Shown: positions 1-19,793 of the stretch, in pieces
How positions within the stretch are numbered: position 1 is the stretch's first letter
Layout of the letters: every line of letters starts with the position of its first letter
Source of the DNA: Atrina japonica
Lineage: Eukaryota; Mollusca; Bivalvia; Pterioida; Pinnidae
Length of the DNA: 64,000 bases
Direction: 5' to 3'
NCBI GenBank assembly: GCA_030159075.1
Contig: BROG01000377.1
Location: forward strand, 552,001 to 616,000
The notes under the pieces: model-generated
Databases searched by the model: none
What the model saw: only the letters and a program-made list of their open reading frames with translations
What the model was told of the DNA's origin: nothing
Program-made: the position numbers and the translations under genes

Positions 1-160
1 AGAAGAAGAAATCTGACTTTAGGTCGGGTGATGATAATAATTATAATTGAAATGATTACAATTGGCTCATGGGCCATATGCCTCACCTGTATTGGTATTT
101 TAAGAATACAGTGAAACATCGAACACGTCTCGCGATAATTTATTTTCGCGAGCGACAGCT
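1..160 (+). repeat. Dispersed repeat E, copy 1
   Basis: The block beginning agaagaagaaatctgacttt and running through ...gccatatgcctcacctgtat is repeated at about 2023-2195 with small differences and an insertion of AT-rich sequence. It lies just past the 3' end of lectin copy A. The type of element is not recognised. Confidence 0.6.
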
Positions 161-222
161 CTCGCATAATTATACGTAAATAAAATTTCCGCGAATAAAA
201 CAGGATTTTCAGTACTCATAAC

Positions 223-3200
223 TTACTGGTATTCACAAATAAATCCATGTGTAGTCTGGCAGGACTTGTCATTCCAATGATCTTCATTCATTTCTATACA
301 ACCTTCATCTTTACCAAGATTGTTCGGTTCCCCAGGGCCCCTAAACAGTCAAAAACAGAAAAAACATTACATTTATGTATAAGTAATGGATGTAAATAAT
401 TTGAATATGTTTGGTTTTCATCGTGTGTTGGGCTTTCCTGTATATATGAAAAAAAATCGCCCCAGTTTAATGATTGCAATTTTAGTCCTTAGACGAAAGA
501 TCGAATTCAAAATGGAAACGTGGTTTTCAAGCTAAAATGGTCCCTGGTCACTTGGGTGGCCCCTATATACAGGTTTCACTGTACATTACTCTTTATGAGA
601 TTTGTTATTCGCCGCCAGGAGGCGGCGAATATATTTCAAATTAAGTTAGGAAGTAGTATATGGAAGGAGCTGTTAGTTTCTGTGAACGCGGAAGTAATGA
701 CGTAGTAATTTTATTTGAGGCAAAAAACGCTATTAAATTTCAGATATGAAAGTGATGTTGGTTTGTTTCATAAATAATCAGCATCTAATTTTTTTTAATG
801 CAATTAAGGTATAATACCGCGATTCGTATTTTTGAAATAACGATAAGTGGGAGAATTAGTCGAAATGATGGGAGCAATCATTACGTGATTGCTTTTGATT
901 TTGATAAGAGCATGATATCCTATTATATAAGTTTTAGTGGACGACGGAAATGTGGAACAAAATGTTTTTTATCATTTAAAATGATTTCGATTTGTGCAAA
1001 ACGGGAATAAATATAAACACCGAAAAAAACGAAAATGTGTCGTATGAAATATTGGATGATTGGAGAACAACAAGTGAAAACGGGTCGGACGATTTACTGA
1101 TGAAACAGACCTTGTAATTACCGAAGGCACACCATTTTTACTTTTCATTTCGACATAAAAAACTGTGCATTAGTACATGTAGTACATGTTAAAGTCTTAC
1201 ATATAATAAAATGTTACTTTTTACACGAGTTTTGTGTGTAATAATGGATAAAGTCAGAATTATCATGTTAAACAAGGATCGAACCACTCTAGCCGGCTAG
1301 GCCAACAACGAAACAGATGGAATATGGACTTGTTTAAAAAAAAAAAAATCTGATAATTATTCCATAAATGTTTTTCTAAATTACGGCGTTTTATATTCTT
1401 GATATATACTAATATTTAATACATTTTCTTAAAAAAAAAATCCAAGTTCTTCACCATTGTTGACAACCATTATGCAGCAGTGAAAATTACTGCAACTGTC
1501 ATTTTGTAAACTTTTACATATATAGACATTGCTACATCGCCTGATGTCAATTGCTATATAAACACTACTAAAATGAATTGATTACACTGGATGACTTTGA
1601 CCAGGAACAGTGATGACCACTCCATTTCTCACAACTGTCTGTGAAACTTGGTGTTGGTGACGAGAAATCGCCGTTTTTTTTAAATTAGTTCTGTTGACTC
1701 TATTTTCACAAAAATGTTATCTGGTGGGACTTTTTGTCGTAATAGATATTAAGTAACTGAAAGCTTGCATTCATTTATTCCCAAACTTCCTTTGAAATAC
1801 CTTTGGCGGCGAATTGTTGCTTTGCATCAAATTTTTTTGTTATTGCTCAAGTTGACTTAAATCCTAACTCTAGCTTCAGTTGTTACCGAGATGATGTCAA
1901 AAAATGGTAATGAAAAAAACGTGAAAAAGGGAGATTACTCATAAAAGAAGGAGAATTTTTGACATTGTTTTTATCTGTAGCATCCTACTGTGCACAAATG
2001 CTGAATTTTTTTTGCGCTATAGAAGAAGAAGACGAAATCTGACTTTAGGTCGGGTGACCCTAATTATAATAATTATTATAACAAAGTTATGATAATAATT
2101 ATAATTAAAATGATGACAATGGGATCATGGGTCATATGCCTCACCTGTATTAGTATTTTAAAAATACAGTGAAACGTCCAACACCGCCTCGCTAAGGAGG
2201 CCAAACTTTATAACTGTATACTTGTCTTACACATTTTTACATTATTTTATCATTGACATGGAAAACAAGAGCCTTCTGGTATCATGGCTATGGTTTTGTT
2301 TTCTCTTAAACGAACCTCTGGAAATCAAGAGGTAGGTTCAGGTGACATGAAGAAGTAAACATCCCCTGTTGACCAGTCAAACCAGTTAACATAAATCTTA
2401 ACCATAAATCCATGTTTACAAACAAATGACCATTTGTGCAACGTCAGACAGAGCAACTTGTAACTTGAAAAACTTTTCTCTTATGACATCACAACAGAAA
2501 GCTTTTGTGCGTTTGTGTATTTACGACGTCACAAAAAATGGTGTCAAACAATGCACATTGAGAACTACGTGTCAGGCGATAGGTGAATTGATATAAACCA
2601 GGTGTGACATCCAATTACCTATATTTACCTGTAAATTTATGGTGGGAAGCATCACAATATTGATGCAATTACAAATAAATACTAGAGTTTGACTTTCTTA
2701 CCAGTCAAAGAAAGTGACATTTTTGTCTGAAGATATCCATTTCCAGTGGCCTTTTACTTCAATGTCGGATGCTCCAATCCAAAACATTGTACCAGCCACT
2801 GCAAATATGCCATGAACATATATTATTTTATTGTACCTAATAATTTCTTGTAAATCAATATGGAGGATCATTTTCACTTTTCTTGACATCCAAAATATAA
2901 TTTAAAATAAAAAATGAATTAAAGTAAAAAATTCATGACTGAATATAGATGTACAGTGGAACTTCACCTGGAGCCCACCTCGCTTTGGAGACCGCCTCTA
3001 GTTTAAGACCACAATTTTTCAGTCTCTTGATAACTATCTAATACGTACAGAACTTAAGAGACAACCTTGCAAAGCATACCACTTCGAGTCAGTCAGTTAG
3101 GTGGTCTTAATAGTGAGGTTCCACTGTAACATCTCACCAATCAAACCAACTGCGTCAGTCAGGTTGTCTTAATAGCGAAGCGCTGTAGTTTATATAAATT

Positions 3201-5479
3201 ATCGCAAATTATCCCAATTATTGATTTGTCAAATATGTTTTAAAATAGTTATAATTACTGGTGATATATGTACATTTTCTGAAACTATTTTTCAATAAGA
3301 TTTCATCTTTGATTAAAAAGCAAAATACATCTAACGATTGCAAAAAGCCAGTGATTTTATCATTTCATGTCCTACTTACAACGAACTGTATAACAATATC
3401 TCATAAAATAGGCATACACACGTTTGTTCGTTATATTCAAAGATATGAACTGCATGCATATTTATTTCAAATAAAACTTTGACTTCAATTATTACTAAGA
3501 AAATCAAATATTTACTATTGCGGTTCCTTATTGCTTGTTGCAGGAAATGATTTCCGGTCGCATTTTCCACTTCCGCTAAATTAGCATGGAAGATTTCGCA
3601 ATGTTCCTGTAAAAACCACTGAATTCACTCTCGAATATACATCGATTATATTTTAATATACAATGCTGGCTATGTGTATATTTAAATATTGTTTTTAAAT
3701 TTTTTGAAAAACATGGAAAATATATGCAGTGGCTCACGGAAATAAATTCTGTGCAGCACGATGTGTAAAATGTAATGTTTAAAACTGTAAAGCTGTAACG
3801 AACCAAAGAACTGTTGTTTTTTTTTGTCTGTGGCAATGAAGTTACTGGAACAAACCATGAGATATGCCTCTATTTTTTATTGAATGTTCCGAAAGTTTAC
3901 AAATGCGTTATTCACGTTAATATACGGGTGAAACGATTTTATATCACATCTTTGGTTCGGGAAATACTGGACCTCCGGCATTTGATACGATATGAAACAG
4001 TAGTAGCATTCTAACAAAAAGAATAATAAAAGCAGATTTCAGACATCACCTTGATTTAGTAGTTTGTTTGATCGCCATTATTTGCGGGAAATGACATTAC
4101 TGCAGACTACTTTAACTTCTTATACTATTTCAAGAAACAATATTTACCAAAACAACAACAGCAACAAATGAAAACTGATGAAACAAATTACATAGTTCAT
4201 TGGAATTAAGGGGAAATAAAAATTAAACTTTAACGTTCCAGAGACTAGCAAAATAACAAATAAAACATTAATTCAACTTTGGTAATCATAAAATCTGATT
4301 GGCTGAGCAAGTAATGTTGATTATCTTCTCAGATCAAAGCAAATTCGTACGTTTATTTAGCAAAGTCTTCACATTTATAGTTTCTCGAAACCTTTACTGA
4401 AACGTCTATAAAGGTAATTGGTTATTAGTTCAATTAGATATTGGCGATTCATCAATAAATAATCGTTAAAGTTAAACACATAAATATTTCACCTGAGCTT
4501 CACTCCAATTTTCGTTTGTTTTGACAAAAAGATAGCAAGAGTTTTGTTCTTGTTCCCATCCATTTCTACAAAGGTTTGTGAGGAAACCTTAAACAAAAAA
4601 GTATTAACGGAATGTTTAATTTTTGTTTAATGAATTATCTATTCTAAACATTTTCAATAGGGAATTTACGAGTTCGCTCGAATTACCGTTAGAATCCTGC
4701 ATTTATTATCGCCAGTCACGTGACTCATGAAAATGTTCCTCATCATTATTTCCGGTTTCGATTATATACATTAGCGATTGTGCAGTTGATAAGAGCGCCC
4801 TGCTAATGTTCGGAAGGTCCTGGATTCGATTTCTGGTCTGTCTACACATTTTCCCCACCTTCTAAAACAACTAAACTACCCGATCTGGTATGTTTTAAGA
4901 GTCTGTTGGATGTCTTCACACAAAGCAACGTCAATGCGGTAAAACATAGGATATTCCCTATATGTTAAATGCGTTGCGTAGGTAAATATGAAAACCAGAA
5001 GAACATATGAGGGGCAAAGAGTAAATGCAAGATCAAACAGATGATTCGTGCTAACACGAAAGTTACCTATTACGAAAAGTGTCTAAATTTAACAAATCTG
5101 TATCTATATAGGATAGTTGTAATATTATGTCGTTCATTCTAAGCAAAAACGGTTCACTTACAGATATACTGATACCGAAAAAAAGTATAATGCAAGGCAG
5201 ACTAAAGTACACTTTGAAATCATTTTGTTTTTATTAAAAAACCGTGAATATAAATGAAACAGTAAAAGGTTAACCGTGGATTTGGTATATTTTGAAGTAC
5301 GATTATTACGTCAAAATATATACTTACGTCATGAAAATCACTGAACAGAGATCGTGAGAGTATTGAATCAAGTCACGGGGGAATAGATTTTTATGCATAA
5401 CGAAAGACGGTAAAGCAATTGAAAATGAGACAATTAATTCAATCCAAAATATGAACTACGTGTTCTCCTGAAAACCTGA

Positions 5480-5575
<96 letters not shown>

Positions 5576-5696
5576 GCTTTACGTACGATTTATTTACGCT
5601 GATTAGTATTATTTCTGATCCAAGGTCCATAGTAAATGTTTAATCTGGTAGTGAAATTTGTGCTTGAAACACACACACACACCACACACACACAAC

Positions 5697-5787
<91 letters not shown>

Positions 5788-5852
5788 TGTCATTACTGAC
5801 CTTCAGCTCCCGTAATAACACTGATAATAATGATCAAGGTTAATTTCGTCAT
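223..5852 (-). CDS. Secreted C-type lectin, copy A (150 aa, 5 exons)
   Basis: Coding exons on the minus strand are 5852-5801, 4587-4493, 3606-3516, 2798-2702 and 340-223. All introns are GT/AG, and the phases join without remainder (453 nt including TAA). Exon 1 encodes a hydrophobic signal peptide (MTKLTLIIIISVITGAEG). Exon 2 carries the domain opening (CRNGW, SCYLF, W-SEAQ). Exon 3 has the LAEVENATGNHFLQQAIRN helix, exon 4 the FWIGASD and W-W core, and exon 5 the sugar-binding loop with EPN (about residues 116-118), WND (134-136) and the closing FICEYQ. Six cysteines fit a long-form C-type lectin domain. In this family EPN plus WND usually means calcium-dependent binding of mannose- or GlcNAc-type sugars. 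The single domain and signal peptide suggest a secreted pattern-recognition lectin (inference). An AATAAA on the minus strand lies about 80 bases past the stop (near 138-143). Confidence 0.9.
2023..2195 (+). repeat. Dispersed repeat E, copy 2
   Basis: Second copy of the repeat at 1-160 (shared anchors aaatctgactttaggtcggg and catatgcctcacctgtatta). It lies inside the last intron of lectin copy A. Confidence 0.6.
2300..2395 (-). repeat. Short copy of Penelope-like tail (tail C)
   Basis: Contains acctctggaaatcaagaggt followed by ggttcaggtgacat and aagtaaacatcccctgttga, matching the minus-strand orientation of tail C found at 10.3, 13.5, 20.5 and 54.0 kb. Only the core is left. Confidence 0.55.
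2951..3130. mobile_element. Palindromic MITE, family M1
   Basis: The ends acagtggaacttcacc and ggttccactgt are inverted repeats, and the interior (accgcctc...gagacaacc...ggtggtctt) is also largely self-complementary. About 180 bp with no coding capacity, in the last intron of lectin copy A. A related copy split by a SINE is at 46338-46680. Confidence 0.65.
4668..5037 (+). mobile_element. TIR element with internal tRNA-like segment (M6), copy 1
   Basis: The left end (tcctgcatttattatcgc) and the inverse of the right end (tcttgcatttactctttgc) form imperfect terminal inverted repeats, extended by inner matches such as atgttcctc / atatgttcttc. Between them lies a tRNA-like stretch (gtgcagttgataagagcgcc ... 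ggattcgattt) with pol III box-like sequences. The same unit occurs inverted at 61641-62045. It lies in intron 1 of lectin copy A. Confidence 0.6.
5481..5571. repeat. (TA)n microsatellite in lectin A intron 1
   Basis: About 90 bp of nearly pure TA dinucleotides with a single phase slip. A second (TA)n array follows at 5697-5781. Confidence 0.97.
5671..5781. repeat. Compound (CA)n(TA)n microsatellite beside the lectin A exon 1 donor
   Basis: A short (CA)n tract (about 5671-5694) runs into about 80 bp of TA. The array ends about 19 bases from the splice donor of lectin A exon 1. ORFs read through it are artefacts. Confidence 0.96.
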
Positions 5853-8329
5853 TGTAAAATATTTCAAGTCGCTGATATCATTAAAAAGAGAAAACTGGTC
5901 TTTAATAAAAGTATAATCACCCAAACACAAGCTAGGTCTGAAGGACACACTGGATCAACTGATAAGATATGTGCGTTAAATATATAAACATCTTATCATG
6001 GTGCACTGCACATTTCAATTTGTCACATTATCATATTAAGGCTGTTTAACGAGATATTAGGCCTTCAACATCAAACAAAAATTCTAGATATAACACTTAT
6101 ACACCCTTGTCAATCCAGTCGATATATTCAATTTGTATTACATATCGTTTCCTTTAGAACATTTTATTACTGAACACCTAGAAATTTTTGCTTCCATTTA
6201 ATTTCCGCCATTTTCGTCTTAAGGTGAGAGGGCAAATATTTAATTTAAAGAGAAATTTTCAAGCTAAATAATTGAGACAGGTTTATATATATGGGAAAAG
6301 TGAAACTGTTAATACAGGACGAATTTACGACGGAGTGAATATGTTTTTGTCTAATACTTTAAACCTCAAAATAATTTTCGCCATTTTCACCTCATCTTCT
6401 CAAGTCAAGGTTTTCTAGTCCACATCGTTCCTCAAACACCTTGACAGATAACATTTCATATTTGGCGGTCACTGGTTGCGACATCTAAGCGCCAATCTAA
6501 AATTATACTTAGATTAAACTGACACTGATCCTTGACTTCAGCCAACGAAAAGACTCGTGATATAGCCTGCACGTCGCCATTATTCTGTGTTTACGTACTT
6601 TCCCCTCATGTGGTCGATGCGTGATTGATTGTTAGACGCGTTCTGATTGGCTCAGTGAAACGGCACCCTTAGCATATAGAAATTGACGCCGCAAAGCCAC
6701 AATATACAGGCCAATTCTCTCAAGTGTGTAAGTAACGGAATAGATAGGAAAGCCTTAACTCGAATGATTCTGCGCCCTCTACCGGCCAATGAGGCCAATG
6801 AGGGCTTGAATGCTTAGCTCTCTGAAAGCGCGTCAGCTGTACCCTGAACCAGGGTACCCAATCAAATTGCTTTATTTACTGATTCTGCGCATAGCCTGCT
6901 TCCGGACAGAATACAAATTAAAAACAAGATGGAGTTTGACGACAGCGATACAAGCAGTGCAAAGAGAACATCAAATATAATTTCAATTTTCTTCATGTAA
7001 AATAAATTGTTTATAAAATTTTGTTTAAAATTAGTGGATAAAAAAAAAATTTGTGGGTTTATATAAAACAAAGAAGAAAATAATAAAAGTGGCGAATATT
7101 TATGTCCCGAATCCTGTATTTTGTTCCATATTACATTCCTAGATATTCAAAAGTCAAAACATTGATAAGTTTTATTATTTTTTTCTTTCGACGACAGAGA
7201 TAATCTCAGAATGATGTCACGGCAGTAGTAGCTATACGCGTTACTCGGGATGACAACTTCGGCACATGAAATTTTATACGAACAATAAATGTTTAATTGT
7301 GCTACATATTGATAATATTTCTATCATATGTATTTTTTTTTCAATTAATGATTAAATCCTCAAATCACGAAATGCTAGATTCTATTTTTTCACTCGTATT
7401 TTCGACGATCACATTTCGACTTCCACATCTATCGCCGGAGTTTAATTAAAATAAAAAACAAACATGCAACAGAGTATGAAAAAAAAATTAACATTTGAAT
7501 AGATTAGTCTTTTTAAAACGAATTTATGTCAGAAGGTGACCGACGTTTCATCGTTATTACGGATGGCTAAAATCTGACATGCAATAAAAATAATAGCCAT
7601 GCATGCAATGCATCGAATAATTTCTTAAATTTTTAAAACTCAAATTCTTCTAACTTTTCACAGCCTGTTATATATTTATAACCTCTCAAATATTCATGCT
7701 GGACATCAGTTTTACAGGTAGATTACCAACAGAACGAGCAGCCTTCACGCCTCAGTGATTTTTGCTTCTCTCCCGTTGAGATGAGAGGTGCCGACAAGGG
7801 CCGCCGACAAGTGTTGGCTCAGAGAATTTTATGACCCCTTATAACACGTGCTGCAATTGTTTACATCCTGTCATCATAAATTTAGCGCCAAATCGGATTA
7901 ATACCCACAATGCATCATGAAAAATACCCAGAATCCATCGCGGTATAAATATCCGGTCTGACGCATTTACACACTGTATGCATTCAGGCGTTAATGTAGT
8001 GATCGTAGTGAGCGGAATATAACGACTGAATTATTCGGGTTAGGAAAGCCTTGACTTGGGAAGATGTGATCGCCCCATTCATTAATTATCAAACAAGTAT
8101 GTATTTACCAGACGACTTTTTAAAATTATAAAAACATCGATACGCATTCTGTTTAAGATGCGGCCATGATTTCTGTCTATAAGATAAAATATATCAAGAC
8201 CAATTGTTGTCATAGATGTGCTATGCATTATGTTGAACGATCGGAAATGGCTCAATATATTGGTACGGCACATAGTCTCTCCATGGTGATGACCAATCGA
8301 CAGACTAAAAGACTTATAATCTTTGATTT

Positions 8330-8331
8330 TA

Positions 8332-8430
<99 letters not shown>

Positions 8431-8526
8431 CCGGAGTTACTGCTAGTAAAGGGTCTATTGTATACAATTATTCTAATGCATTTAGTTAGTTTTGCTTTTG
8501 GTAGTTAACAGTTTATTAGTTTATTG

Positions 8527-8605
<79 letters not shown>

Positions 8606-8610
8606 ATAGT
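8330..8610. repeat. Two long (TA)n microsatellites
   Basis: TA arrays at about 8330-8427 and 8527-8610, separated by about 100 bp of unique sequence. ORFs rich in Ile-Tyr on both strands come from these arrays only. Confidence 0.97.
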
Positions 8611-10289
8611 ATATATATGGTAAATATGTATATATTGGTTGTTAATGCTATTACAATTTTATGTCTCTATATACTATAGCCTAGTATTGCAACTTGCCCA
8701 CTTACAACCTCGACTCAGTTGCACAATACGTTGTTAAATTTAATGTGAAGTTAACCAATGTAAAATCAATAGGCTAACCATAGGTAAAATTTAACAATGT
8801 ATTGTGCAGCTGGGTGAAGGAAGGTAATTGCACATTCGCAATATGATAATTTATTCAGAAAATGTTATCTTTCACACGGCCGAGATCATCATTAGGCTTG
8901 ATCTTTGTATGGTCTATGTGTATATTTCTCATCCTTTTAAAATGTATGGTTCATTTCCCTTCCTACGGTTGTCAGTTAATAATTTATTGTTCTTCATAAT
9001 GAGGCCATTTGTTTATTCTAATAGACTTGGGAGTTTGGCAGGCCTACTACGTCTTCAATTTTACTTTTCTGAGCACCGATAGACAATGGTCGATTTTCTG
9101 TCTGGATTTCGATGACGGGTATCTCTGGTGAATCATGACAGAAGCTCTTGTGAGCCTTAGAGATAACAGAACACGTCCAGCAGGATTAACATGTATTTCA
9201 AAAATGGCTGCTCAGCTAGAGGTACGGATAAGAGAGATAACTCCCATGTACAAACAAAGGGAAATAACTACATTTACATCACACCCTGGTTGATTTTATT
9301 ATGGGGAACTATGGTTAATATATCTTAGGACTCGAACTAATGCATTTGTCTCTAATCTGTAGAGTAGAGTAAAAAAACAAACAAAAAATAACCGCCAGAA
9401 ATAGTCGAAGTAAATTTCCGTGGATATCTTGCCTGTAGCTAGGATCTATCCATTATCTGAAACCAATAAAAATGAACTTACCTTTGCATTTAATGTAATG
9501 GATAAATCTTACATTTAATGTTAATAATTCGTTATCGCGGCCATCTTGACAAAATGACGGCTCGTAGGAAATTCCAATTCGCTAACGTGCGTGTCTGAAT
9601 AAAACAGTTTCTAAAACTTTTGTACGAAATATCATGATTGTTTTATCGATTGGATATTTTTTTCATATATTGGTGTAACATAATGTTACGGTTGAATGTG
9701 CACTATATTAATTACTGCAAACCCATCTCTAAACTATTGCCATCAACTTAATTGTTATGCACAATTACACAATTTAAATTAGAATTAAAAATAAAATAAA
9801 ATAAGACAACCCCCTAACCCCCCCCCCCAAAAAAAAAAAAAAACCAAACAAACAAAAATCATTCTACAGTGTAATTTATTCCTGCTTTTATTCCTGCATG
9901 TTAATTAGTTTTGCTCAATGTTAAGTATCGTTTTATCCAAAGGCATTCTCGGTCAGTCTGTAATGACAAGAAATAGATGAAGAATTAAATCAATGAATAA
10001 AAATGAAAACCACAACAACAACAATAAAACGTGAACAAAACGAGCTCTTTCTGGTAAGGAGGTAGAATATGAGCTGCACGTATGTTTTCCCGAAAAATTC
10101 AGTCTTCGTATTCCGTTTACTATGATCACTTCATTACTCTTGAAAGAAGGATAAAATCGATATTATTTGAATTATACAGAGGTTCGATTAAAAAATTTTC
10201 GTCAAAAAGAAAGTGCATTTTAAGGTGATTAAATAACATAAAAATAACAAACAATGAAGTATAAATCTTCAGGATGTCCATGGTACAAT

Positions 10290-10430
10290 ATAAAAAATTG
10301 GTGAATATTGGACAAACAGGGACCTCTGGAAATCCAGAGGTAATATCAGGTGCAATGGAAGACTTAGCATTGCTTGTTGACTGCTCACATCCGCCGTGAG
10401 TCCACAGTGAAATTCAAAAGTGAGTTTTAC
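10290..10430 (-). repeat. Penelope-like tail (tail C), isolated copy
   Basis: Read on the minus strand it gives the tail-C core with a perfect 8-bp-stem hairpin (acctctgg-aaat-ccagaggt at 10322-10341). No reverse transcriptase sequence adjoins it, as expected for a 5'-truncated retrocopy. Confidence 0.65.
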
Positions 10431-12363
10431 CTTCAGTTTCGAAGATCGGGATCGCGATTACCTGCATGTTGTAAAAAATTCTTTAAGTTTTTAGAACTTT
10501 GAAACGCCAAAACTTGAGACGGTTTTGGATATTTGATATTTCAGGTGGTCAAAAAAACTACAAATCTAAAATTCCAAAACAGTTTTAGAAATTTGATATT
10601 TTAGGTTTTCGGTGAAAGGTCTAAGAATCTAAAATTCCAATCGTTTTGGATTTTAGAACTGTTCAGTGTTACACTGACCCGCCAAGAACTTTTCACTTAT
10701 ATGGAGATGTCATTAGCTTTAGATGAAGTGCTACAAATTTTGGGCTGATTTATGGACTGATGCAAATGCTGTGTGGATTCATTTACGCGCCACACCTTCC
10801 GTGACACAGGTCTCACCCGAAGGACCCTGAAATAAGTGGGAAATAAATCCTTGTCACAACTTGTACAGACAACTCAACAGACGCTATCGAACACACAACT
10901 CTGACTATTGGGGCGATTTCCCGAGACAACAGATAAATTTAATTTTAGATCAATAATATAAATATACGTATTAAGACTTTTTCATATGCTGTCATTTTAT
11001 ATACGTTTATTCAACCCGAGGTGTCAATGGACCATGAAAAAACCCGAGGATTACCGAAGGTTGTACAGGGTGGAATAAATGTATATCTAACGACAACATA
11101 AGAAAAACAGTACAAGCTCATATCATAATTGTTAATGTGAAAACGTCGTCATTTTGAAAATATATCTTTTTAATTTTGTTATGAACCCTGGAAATTTTAA
11201 CATTTTTGAAATCCTGTAAATGGCAACGTCGGTACAATAGAATTTGAATTTCAACCCGTAATTTTACATTTTGAAGGAGTTATGCATAGACTTGATAGTA
11301 GCAGGTAAAAAAGAAAATGGTGCAAAGCCTAGCCTTAAAATACCTTTGAACCGCATGATAATATACATTTTTGCAGTAATGTAATTCAACAATCAGCGTT
11401 GATAGATCAAACAAAATGTAATGCATCCTAGAGACACAAGTAGAGTTCAGTTTACAGATTCAATTCGGTAAGTGACGTCACATCAATATCATACGTGTAC
11501 AAGTAAATGTTGGTCAGCGGTTTGTTGTGAAAATGGATCGATTTTTAAGCACTGGAATTCAGAGAGTACAATTCCATGCAACTCTTTCGAAGGTTGGCGA
11601 TTAACTTGCTACTGACATACTATAAGTATAACAGTGGATCATATAGACGAGAAGGCCTACAGATGATAGAACTTGGCAGAAGAGATATCAGTGTTTTAGC
11701 CTAGTAAGCCTTGTCCACTACTTTAATGTAAATGCTAGATATATTCGGAACATTGTGTCATTCATATAAGCATAATTTTGAACTTTGAAATGAAATTAAC
11801 GAGCCGACCTGTATGCTTCGTCTTGATAAACCGACATTGAACTTGAAGTTGAAGCGTTGTGGTATAGATCTACTGTCAGTATCAAAAGCAATAGGCTAGA
11901 GTTTAGACTGACACATATTTCTGTATGACTCTGAAATGTTTCAGTGTGCGGTAGCCTACACGTAATTATTGACAATGTGACGACCGAGTATATACTTGAT
12001 ATTATTGGGGAAGTTCTTGTCTCGGTGTCATTTTTGGACCGGCCAGCTTTACACACGGTTCATTCATAGAAAAATAAATATTCATACGCATATCACGTGA
12101 TATGTAATATACATGTCACGTGATATGTAATACACACAGATCATCCATAGGCGTATTGTATGGGCCTACTCTATATTTTACAGGCAGGTATGAGAGAAAT
12201 GTATGTATCTGGATATGCGAAACGCCCTTAACTAAATTCCAGAAAGTAAATCTTCAATAGTTAGTCATGATGCATATAGTAATTTCGTACCAAAAAAAAA
12301 AAAAAAAAATCACATAATGATCGTCTTTATAAGCTTTTCAATAATACTGCACACTGAATGCAT

Positions 12364-12850
12364 CTGGCGGGGCGGAGTAATGTTTTATTATCATACGGAT
12401 GATTCTACTCACTTCCGGTTATGACAAGCATCACAGGAAATTCGTCTTGAGCATTTGTTTTAGGTCCGTTTTTAACTACAACTTTGGTATTATGTTTGTA
12501 ACATTTATACCGCATTTTGTGTTGGAATTCTTAGACTTTATCTATTTTAAATGTCAGCTCAACTGATGAAGTCTAATTGACAGAAACTGTCGTCTTAAGC
12601 GTTTGTTTTAGCCCTTATTGTATTAACACAATTATAACTTTGGTATAATCAGTGGCAAGTAAGAACGATTTCTCTTGTCAGTGTAATGTCAACTCATTAA
12701 CCCCTAAAGACACATTTGGACTGGTCTAAAACATTTATTTGCAGAAGAGTCCATTGTTTTTCAGGGATTGATACATTAATGTCGTTATGCCTTGTCATAC
12801 TCGTCTAGGTCAAGAAAGGGTTTACGAGACTGTACCCTGCCAGGATATAT
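12364..12850. mobile_element. MITE family M5, interrupted by a hammerhead-type element
   Basis: The left part (ggcggggcggagtaatg ... ttatcatacgg) and right part (aggtcaagaaagggtttacg) match the element at 31070-31400, whose two ends are inverted repeats of gggcggagt...aagaaaggg. The middle (12439-12655) is not in the other copy and looks like an insertion. Confidence 0.5.
12439..12655 (+). ncRNA. Retrozyme-like tandem dimer with hammerhead ribozyme motif
   Basis: At 12557-12600 the order is: stem I 5' strand GCTCAA, CTGATGA core (12563-12569), stem II with GTC/GAC pairing, GAAA (12583-12586), a minimal one-pair stem III (C...G), a GTC cleavage triplet ending at 12594, then TTAAGC pairing with stem I (5 of 6 pairs). 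This is the type I hammerhead layout with minimal stem III. A homologous segment (gaaattcgtcttgagc ... actttggtattat) lies 148 bp upstream, so the unit is an imperfect tandem dimer, as in metazoan retrozymes. Stem II is short with an A-A mismatch at its base, so activity is uncertain. Confidence 0.6.
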
Positions 12851-12924
12851 GGATTTTTCCTCTTCATTTATTATTTATAGTTTTCGATTTAAAATATTTG
12901 ACTTATTTCGCAAGAAGAGTAAAC

Positions 12925-19793
<6,869 letters not shown>

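Larger units (their letters stand above)
5853..12438. other. Intergenic region between the two lectin genes
   Basis: No coding exon was recognised on either strand. It holds (TA)n arrays (8330-8427, 8527-8610), a tail-C fragment (10290-10430), A-rich and C-rich short tracts (9815-9845) and the left end of a MITE at 12364. The remaining sequence is AT-rich and unassigned; the longest ORFs are under 90 codons and lack recognisable motifs. Confidence 0.6.

Noticed and set aside
3576..3836. 86-codon ORF overlapping lectin A exon 3
   Set aside because: It reads a different frame from the exon with good lectin homology and splice sites.
5590..5821. Ile-Tyr repeat ORFs across (TA)n arrays here and at 8.3, 16.2, 49.0 and 62.7 kb, and Ser-Leu/Arg-Glu ORFs at 45.9 and 52.6 kb
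   Set aside because: Pure dinucleotide repeats give open frames automatically.
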